Shown in pieces: positions 1 to 5,300 of a stretch of DNA of 5,638 nucleotides; the first letter of the stretch is position 1, and every line of letters starts with the position of its first letter. The notes under the pieces are model-generated. The model searched no databases. It was not told where the DNA came from and was given only the letters and a program-made list of their open reading frames with translations. The stretch comes from Gemmatimonadota bacterium (GTDB lineage: Bacteria; Orphanbacterota; Orphanbacteria; Orphanbacterales; Orphanbacteraceae): NCBI GenBank assembly GCA_013002425.1, contig JABDJQ010000061.1, positions 1 to 5,638 of the forward strand, written 5' to 3'. Position numbers and translations under genes: made by a program.

Positions 1-173
1 ATCTCCTGCTCGTCGTACGCGCCGAAGGGCAAGAAGAGCAGCCCTGGCTGGTAGACGTGGACGTCGTCGCGATCGACGACGGTGACGAGCCAGTCCTCTG
101 ACAAGCGAGAGGCCAGCTTGTTGGCCATCATCGTGCCTGCGGCTCCGGCTCCCAGGATCAGCAGGTTCTTCAT
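1..173 (-). CDS. FAD/NAD(P)-dependent oxidoreductase, sulfide:quinone oxidoreductase-like (N-terminal fragment)
   Basis: Only the first 57 residues are visible; the gene continues past the left edge. They begin with a Rossmann beta-alpha-beta unit: hydrophobic strand LLILGAG, glycine motif G8-A-G10-A-A-G13, a helix, then a second strand ending in acidic D34 (VTVVDRD), which in this fold contacts the ADP ribose of FAD. The following YQPGLLFLPFG (41-51) is characteristic of sulfide:quinone oxidoreductase-like and NDH-2-like flavoproteins, which pass electrons from sulfide or NADH to membrane quinones. The later cysteines that would prove sulfide oxidation lie outside the window, so substrate is inference. 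Start: two in-frame ATGs are adjacent (176 and 173). The second is 6 nt from an AAAGGAG ribosome site and gives the common MKNLLILGAG opening, so I chose 173. It overlaps the stop codon of the upstream MerR gene, indicating one operon with translational coupling. Confidence 0.85.
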   Translation of the reverse strand, partial: MKNLLILGAGAAGTMMANKLASRLSEDWLVTVVDRDDVHVYQPGLLFLPFGAYDEQE

Positions 174-655
174 CATATGCTCCTTTCAGGCGTGTCGACG
201 GCTTTCAGCATTCCGCGTCGCCGGGGTCCGTGAATGACATCTTTCATGTGGTCGCAGCTGACGCGCATTCTGTACACGTCGCACTGCCTGCAGTCGGCGT
301 TCCGGCACTTCGCTCCGACGCGTCGGACGCTCCAGCACGGCCCGATCATCTCGGAATAGACGGGGCAGCCGCGACAGTCGTCGTCCAGGCCGCCTCGATA
401 CTCCCAGCACGGTATGAGCGCCATGATCTGCTTGATCCCTTTGATGTTCAGACCGTGTTCCGTGATCATTTTTCGAACGCATCGCAGGCGCTCCAGATCG
501 TGCATGGAAAAGAACCGCTGCCGTGTCGCGGTCCGGTGGGCCAGTACGAGGCCTCGGTTTTCGTAGAGCCGGACGGTTCCGACCGCCACACCGAGTTCCC
601 GCGCCACGGCGCCGATGCCGAGGATCGGGCTGTATCGGTCGAGTGTCGTTGTCAC
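173..655 (-). CDS. MerR-family transcriptional regulator with duplicated Cys-rich C-terminal tail
   Basis: From the GTG at 655 this is a 160-residue protein. Residues about 11-81 form a MerR/HspR-like winged HTH: a first helix (IGAVARELGV), the hallmark VRLYENRGL at 28-36, a TRQRFFS wing, and an EHGLNIKGIK stretch as in HspR-like members. Instead of a long dimerisation coiled coil and effector domain, residues 83-134 hold eight cysteines (83, 94, 97, 107, 117, 122, 125, 134) in two similar units, each starting CW and ending C-R-G/Q-C-P/D-V-Y. Such spacing suggests bound metal or an iron-sulfur cluster, or thiol-based redox sensing; this is inference. The family acts as DNA-binding repressors or activators. 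The frame is open up to ATGs at 724 and 670, but the 724 ATG lies on a predicted sigma-54 promoter and neither has a good ribosome site, while GTG 655 has GGAGGA at 7 nt. The stop overlaps the start of the flavoprotein gene, so the regulator probably controls or serves it. Confidence 0.87.
   Translation of the reverse strand: MTTTLDRYSPILGIGAVARELGVAVGTVRLYENRGLVLAHRTATRQRFFSMHDLERLRCVRKMITEHGLNIKGIKQIMALIPCWEYRGGLDDDCRGCPVYSEMIGPCWSVRRVGAKCRNADCRQCDVYRMRVSCDHMKDVIHGPRRRGMLKAVDTPERSI
180..186 (-). promoter_or_regulatory. Ribosome binding site of the flavoprotein gene
   Basis: AAAGGAG lies inside the 3' end of the MerR coding region, 3 nt before the ATG at 176 and 6 nt before the ATG at 173. 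The spacing favours the second ATG. Being inside the upstream gene, it fits coupled translation of the two genes. Confidence 0.7.
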
Positions 656-662
656 AGCGATT

Positions 663-668
663 TCCTCC
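663..668 (-). promoter_or_regulatory. Ribosome binding site that decides the MerR gene start
   Basis: GGAGGA is followed by a 7-nt spacer and a GTG codon at 655-653. The competing upstream ATGs at 670 and 724 have no purine-rich site at normal distance; the nearest candidate before 670 (GGAAAG, 689-684) is 13 nt away. This supports a start at 655. Confidence 0.65.
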
Positions 669-708
669 ATCGGGCGTTGTAGACTTTCCGCATCTGCTGA
701 TGTAGAGG

Positions 709-723
709 GCATATTCGGTGCCA
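709..723 (-). promoter_or_regulatory. Sigma-54 (-24/-12) promoter for the MerR-flavoprotein operon
   Basis: Read on the minus strand from 723, the sequence is TGGCAC, five bases, then ATGC. The consensus is TGGCAC-N5-TTGC, so only one base of the two elements differs, and the invariant GG and GC have the required spacing. The predicted transcription start is near 697, giving a leader of about 41 nt before the GTG at 655. An NtrC-type activator gene lies divergently next to it, with paired dyads and an IHF-like site at fitting distances upstream. Confidence 0.7.
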
Positions 724-760
724 TGTTGGAAAACTACAGTGATGGTTGTATTGCGTTAAA

Positions 761-773
761 ATTCAACCGTTTA
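761..773 (+). promoter_or_regulatory. Possible IHF binding site
   Basis: The plus strand matches the IHF core WATCAA-N4-TTR at eight of its nine defined positions (second position T instead of A), next to an AT-rich stretch (about 745-765). It is centred about 70 bp upstream of the predicted start of the minus-strand sigma-54 promoter, between promoter and activator dyads, where IHF commonly bends DNA in sigma-54 systems. Short degenerate matches occur by chance, and the presence of IHF in this organism is assumed. Confidence 0.4.
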
Positions 774-779
774 CGGCAG

Positions 780-792
780 GCATGCGTCATGC
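780..792. repeat. Small dyad GCATG-N3-CATGC
   Basis: A perfect 5-bp inverted repeat with a 3-bp centre, in the gap between the IHF-like site and the first activator dyad. It differs from the two larger dyads and could be a site for another regulator, such as the MerR-family protein, or be chance. Confidence 0.25.
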
Positions 793-805
793 ACCCGGGC
801 TGATG

Positions 806-823
806 GTTCCCAGTTTTGGGAAT
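806..823. promoter_or_regulatory. Activator-site dyad 1 (GTTCCCA-N4-TGGGAAT)
   Basis: TTCCCA (807-812) and TGGGAA (817-822) form a perfect inverted repeat with a 4-bp centre; the flanking G of the left arm is not matched on the right. The centre lies about 118 bp upstream of the predicted minus-strand transcription start, within the usual range of enhancer-like sites for sigma-54 activators. It shares arm sequence and spacing with the dyad at 837-854. I infer binding by the dimeric Fis-type HTH of the neighbouring NtrC-type protein. Confidence 0.6.
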
Positions 824-836
824 TCGGTGGCTACCC

Positions 837-854
837 GTTCCCAAATGTGAGAAC
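837..854. promoter_or_regulatory. Activator-site dyad 2 (GTTCCCA-N4-TGAGAAC)
   Basis: A 7-bp arm inverted repeat with one mismatch and a 4-bp centre. Its left arm equals that of the dyad at 806-823, and the two centres are 31 bp apart, close to three helical turns, so dimers bound at both would face the same side of DNA. It ends 25 bp before the activator's ATG, so occupancy could also affect expression of that gene. Confidence 0.55.
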
Positions 855-863
855 ATGGATTCC

Positions 864-871
864 AGAAGGAG
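864..871 (+). promoter_or_regulatory. Ribosome binding site of the sigma-54 activator gene
   Basis: AGAAGGAG followed by a 7-nt spacer and the ATG at 879. It fixes the start against an upstream TTG at 816 and an ATG at 855, which lack such a site. Confidence 0.85.
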
Positions 872-878
872 TTTTCAG

Positions 879-2216
879 ATGGCCACGATTCTTGTCGTCG
901 ATCCCGACCCGGGAGTGCTCGCGGACCTCACCGGTCTGCTCGAAAGCGAAGGCTTCGGCGTGAAGACGGCGGCCGATGTCGCCGGCGCGATCGCCGAGAT
1001 CGACCGGGCGCACGTCGATGTCGTGATCACCGACCTCATGCCGCCGGGGCGCGACTGCCTCGACCTGCTCGATCACATCCGAAAAGTATCGCCGCTCACG
1101 GGCGTCATGATCATGACCGAACACGGCACGCTCGAGAGTGCGATCGAGGTCATGCGGCGCGGAGCGGACGATTACGTACGCAAACCGCTCGACCTGCAGG
1201 CGGTGGCCGCGCGGTTGAAGCGCATGCTCGAACATCGCGCGCTCGCGCACGAGAGCCTGCTCCGCGAACAGGAGATGGCGGAGCGCTACGACTTTCGCAA
1301 GATCGTGGGTGAAAGCGCCGCCATGAAGAAGGTGCTGGAGATGGTGCGGCGCGTCGCGCGGACGGAGAGCACGGTCCTGATCACGGGGCCGAGCGGCACC
1401 GGCAAGGAACTGATTGCGCGCGCCATTCACTACAATTCGGGGCGCCGCGCGAAACCGTTTGTCGCGGTGAACTGCGCCGCGATCGCCGAGTCGCTGATGG
1501 AGAGCGAGCTCTTCGGTCACCGCAAAGGCGCGTTCACCGGGGCGGTCGAAAACAAGCAGGGGTTCTTCAACTACGCCAGCGAGGGCACGCTGCTGCTCGA
1601 CGAAATCGGCGACATGCCGATCGCGCTGCAGGCGAAGCTTCTACGGGCGATCGAGTCGCACGAAATCATTCCGGTCGGCGAGAACAAGGCCATTCCGGTC
1701 AATACGCGCATCATCGCGTCGACGAATCGGAATCTGCTGGGCGAAGTGAAGCGCGGCGCGTTTCGGGACGACCTCTATTATCGGCTGAACGTGGTCGAAG
1801 TACAGCTCCCCGGGCTGGCCGAGCGCGCGGAAGACATACCCCTGCTCGTCGATCATTTCATCGAGAAGTACAATCGCGAGCTTCGTCGCAAAGTCACCGG
1901 CGTCGAACCGGAAACGATGCACAGCCTCATGAGCTATCTGTGGCCGGGTGGTATTCGCGAGCTCGAGAACGTGATCGAGCGATCGATGATCCTGTGCGAC
2001 AGCAACGTGATCTCACACGCGTGCCTGCCGCCGGCGCTCACGAAGGAGCACGGGCAGATCACGACGCTGCGCGAGGCGGTGCGGCTGTTCGAAGGTCAGC
2101 ACATCCGGAAGATGCTCGGCCTGGCGCGCGGCGACAAGAAGGAGGCGGCGCGCCTGCTCGGTGTGGGGGTTTCGTCGCTTTACCGCAAGATCGAGGAGCG
2201 CAGGATTCGTTCGTGA
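879..2216 (+). CDS. Sigma-54-dependent response regulator (NtrC family: REC, AAA+, Fis-type HTH)
   Basis: A complete 445-residue cytoplasmic regulator of normal family length. The receiver domain covers about 1-120, with phospho-acceptor D52, T80 and K102; at the usual acidic pair it has D8-P9 rather than two acids. The AAA+ domain (about 140-380) has Walker A GPSGTGKE (170-177), ELFGHRKGAFTGA with the sigma-54 contact loop GAFTGA at 217-222, Walker B GTLLLDEIGD (236-245), candidate arginine fingers R296 and R302, and sensor II WPGGIRELEN (356-363), where families usually have WPGNVRELEN. A Fis-type HTH ends the protein (about 419-440). Once activated, such proteins hydrolyse ATP to open sigma-54 promoters. 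No histidine kinase is visible. The divergent operon has a sigma-54 promoter with paired dyads upstream, so that operon is the likely target. No clear promoter for this gene itself was found. Confidence 0.95.
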   Translation: MATILVVDPDPGVLADLTGLLESEGFGVKTAADVAGAIAEIDRAHVDVVITDLMPPGRDCLDLLDHIRKVSPLTGVMIMTEHGTLESAIEVMRRGADDYVRKPLDLQAVAARLKRMLEHRALAHESLLREQEMAERYDFRKIVGESAAMKKVLEMVRRVARTESTVLITGPSGTGKELIARAIHYNSGRRAKPFVAVNCAAIAESLMESELFGHRKGAFTGAVENKQGFFNYASEGTLLLDEIGDMPIALQAKLLRAIESHEIIPVGENKAIPVNTRIIASTNRNLLGEVKRGAFRDDLYYRLNVVEVQLPGLAERAEDIPLLVDHFIEKYNRELRRKVTGVEPETMHSLMSYLWPGGIRELENVIERSMILCDSNVISHACLPPALTKEHGQITTLREAVRLFEGQHIRKMLGLARGDKKEAARLLGVGVSSLYRKIEERRIRS

Positions 2217-2226
2217 CGCGCCCTGT

Positions 2227-2281
2227 CATCCGCGCATCATTCGCGCGTCATCCACACGCCATCCGCAGCATCATTCGCGCG
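2227..2281. repeat. Short imperfect direct repeat in the convergent gap
   Basis: CATCCGC-(A)-GCATCATTCGCGCG occurs twice (2227-2247 and 2260-2281), differing by one inserted base, with a related CATCC segment between. It fills most of the 96-bp gap between the two convergent stop codons. I see no hairpin followed by a T-run on either strand, so no intrinsic terminator is called. Confidence 0.45.
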
Positions 2282-2312
2282 CGCTGCCGGCCAGGTGAGT
2301 CAGCGGGCCTGC

Positions 2313-5300
2313 TCAGCGGACGAGTAACGCTTTCCTCGACTCCGTTTTGCCTGCCGCCTGCAGGACGAAGATGTACATGCCCGAAACGACCGGTTCCCCG
2401 GTGCGGTCTGCTCCGTTCCAGACGAATGTGTGCGGTCCGGGGGGGAGGGATTCCCGGACCAGAGTGGCGACTTCGGCGCCGCGGATATTGTAGACCTTGA
2501 GCGCGACGTCGATCGGCGCGCCTCCGTCGGCAACACCCAGTACGAACGAGAAGCTCGTCGTCGCGTTGAACGGATTCGGATGGCTTCCGATCACCCGGAA
2601 CGTCTGCGGGAGATCGGCCTCCGTTACGACGATCTTGACGAAGAGGCTCTCCTCGGATTCCGAATCCGACGCGATCAGCAGTACTTCGTAGGAGCCCGAC
2701 TGCAGATAACCGGGCGTGAATGTCAGAAGCCCGGCGCCGTTGCCCGAATCGACGAATGCCGCGTTCTCGATCAGCTCGCCGGCCGTGATCGAAGGATGCC
2801 CGCCGTCCGGATCGTACGCTTCGACGCGCAACTCGAGCCGCCCGCCTTCCACCACCACCTGCGAGTCGACCGGCTCCACGACCGGAGCGCGGTTCGAGTC
2901 GAACACTTTTACGAGAAGCGTCAGCGAGTCCGTAAGCGCGCCGTCCGTCGCGACCCAGCTCATGGCATGTTCGCCCGCTTGATCGTAGTCCGGCGTGAAG
3001 GCGAGGACGCCCGTGCCGTCTCCCTCGTCGACGAACGTCGCGTTCGCGGGGAGCGTGATCGCATGGATCGCCGGAATGCTCCCGTCCGGATCGCTTGCGA
3101 AGAGGTCGAGCATCAGCGTCGCGCCTTCCCGCACTTCGGGATCGACGGGATTGCCGTTTTCTGCAAAGCGCGGGGGACGGTTCGCGTCGCCGACGACAAT
3201 ACCGAAGTGCAGCGTGTCGGAAAGAGATCCGTCGCTCGCGACGAGCGACACGGTCACTTCACCGGCCTGCTCGTAGTCCGGGCGATAGACGAAGTATCCG
3301 CGTCCCGCGCCGAGATCGGTGAATGTCGCTCCGGACGGCACTGTGAGCGTGGTAAGGGTGACGGCGTCTCCGTCCGGGTCGGACGCTTCGATGTCGAGCG
3401 CGAGCGTGTCGCCTTCGATGACCGAAGCGTCTTCGATGCCCGCAAACACGGGCGGTCGATTGCCGTTCGTCACTTCGATCATGACGGTGAGGCTTTCCGT
3501 GAGCGCCCCGTCGGTCACGCGGAAAGTGACTTCGTGGATCCCCGCCTGCCCGAAGTCCGGCGTGAACGTGAAGCCGCCCGCGCCGCTTCCGCTGTCGACG
3601 AACGCCGCGTTCGCAAGCGGATCGGCCATGCTGAGCGAAACGGCATCGTCGTCGGGGTCGGAACCGTTCACGGCGAACGAGAGCGATGCGCCCTCTTCGA
3701 TCGAGTGCGTCACGACGGCGCTGATCTGCGGGGCGCGATTGACGGGGAGCACGGTGATTGTGACGTAACCGGAGTCGTGCAACGAACCGTCGGTAACGAT
3801 GAACACGACGGAGTAATTACCGCTCTGCGAATAGTCGGGCCGGAACACGAAATCTCCCGTGCCGTCGCCGCGATCTTCGAAGCTCGCGTTCGCGGGCACC
3901 CCCTCGACCGAAAGTACGAGTTCGTCCCCGTCCGCGTCCGTGGCGGTCACGAGAAGGGCGAGGGAGTCGGCTTCGGACACGCTCCGGGAATCGGGCGTGG
4001 AGATTGCGGGCGCGCGATTGACGTCTCCGACCGCGATCGATACGGCGGCGGTATCGACCGCGGAACCGTCGCTTGCCGTGAAGTCGATCGTGTAGGAACC
4101 CGACTGGCCGAAATCCGGCGCGAACGTAAAGAGGCCCGACCCGTTTCCGCTGTCCACGAACGCGGCGCCCGAAGGAAGTTCCAGCGCGCCGAGGGTGAGC
4201 GGGTCCCCGTCGGGATCGGTGGCGTTCACTGCGAAGGAGAGCGTGTCGCCTTCTTCGACCGCCTGCGCGCCCGGCACGGTGATGAACGGGGCGCGGTTCG
4301 TGTTTCCGATCGTGATCGTAACGGCGCTCGTGTCAGCAAGAGATCCGTCGCTCACGACGAAGTCGACGACGGAGACGCCGGCCTCGTCGAAACCGGGCGT
4401 ATACGCGAAGGCGCCCGCGCCGTTTCCACTGTCGACGAACGTCGCGCCGTCCGGCAGATTCAAAGCGATCAGTCTCAGGCTGTCGCCGTCCGGGTCCGTC
4501 GCGGAGACGACGAACGCAAGCAGATCCATTTCGTCGACATGGAGCGAATCGGGCAGGGCGATCGCAGGAGCGCGGTTCACGTCATGCACCGTGATCGTGA
4601 CGGTAATCGTATCGGCATGCAATCCGTCGCTTGCGAAGAACGCGACCGTATAGGCGCCTGCCTGTTCGTAGTCCGGCGCGAAAGTGAAGCCCCCCGTACC
4701 GTTCCCACTGTCTGTGAAAGCGGCGCCGGCGGGCAGATTCACGGCGCCGAGCACGAGCGTGTCGCCGTCGGGGTCCACGGCCGTCACCGTGAATGCGAGA
4801 TTCGCCCCTTCGTCCACTTCGAGGGATTCGGGAGCCGCGATCGCGGGCGCGAGGTTCACGCCGCCTGCGGAGATCGCGACGACGACCGTGTCGGAAAGCG
4901 CGCCGTCAAAGACGACGAACGTAACATCGTAGGCGCCGGCCTGATCGTAGCCGGGCAGGAAGATGAAGCGGCCCGCGCCGTTCGCGCTGTCCGTGAACGT
5001 CGCGTTGGCGGGAAGATCTTCGGCCGAAAGGACGAGGCTGTCGCCGTCGTCATCGCTCGCGCTCACGTCGAACGCGAGCGTATCCCCTTCGGCGACCGAC
5101 TGCGAATCGATGGCGGCGAAAGCGGGCGGCCGGTTCACGTCGCTCACGGTGACGACGACGGCCTGGCTGTCCGCAAGCGCCCCGTCGGAGGCGGTGATCG
5201 TCACAACGTACGTGCCCGCCTGCGCGTAGTCGGGCGTGAAGAAGAAGTTTCCGTTCCCGAACTTGAGGTCGGTGAAGCTCGCGTTTGCGGGCAGACCGAG

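Noticed and set aside
230..682. 150-residue open frame on the plus strand opposite the MerR gene
   Set aside because: No recognisable domain; the opposite frame encodes a clear MerR HTH with a ribosome site. It is a shadow of high-GC coding DNA.
828..842. TGGCTACCCGTTCCC as a plus-strand sigma-54 promoter for the activator
   Set aside because: The GG at -24 is present, but the required GC at -12 is replaced by CC, and the segment is better explained as part of dyad 2.
816..878. N-terminal extension of the activator from TTG 816 or ATG 855
   Set aside because: No ribosome site before either; the extension would cover the dyads, while ATG 879 has AGAAGGAG at 7 nt and begins directly at the receiver domain.
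831..1520. 229-residue minus-strand open frame over the activator gene
   Set aside because: The plus frame has a full REC-AAA+ domain set; the antisense product is Arg/His/Asp-rich with no domain.
2217..2312. Intrinsic terminator between the convergent genes
   Set aside because: Only short GC-rich dyads (for example CGCTG/CAGCG) and no T-run on either strand.
1940..2500. 186-residue plus-strand frame spanning the activator's 3' end and the convergent gap
   Set aside because: It is a +1-type shadow of the HTH region, then runs antisense through the repeat protein; composition is Arg/Ala/Gly-rich.
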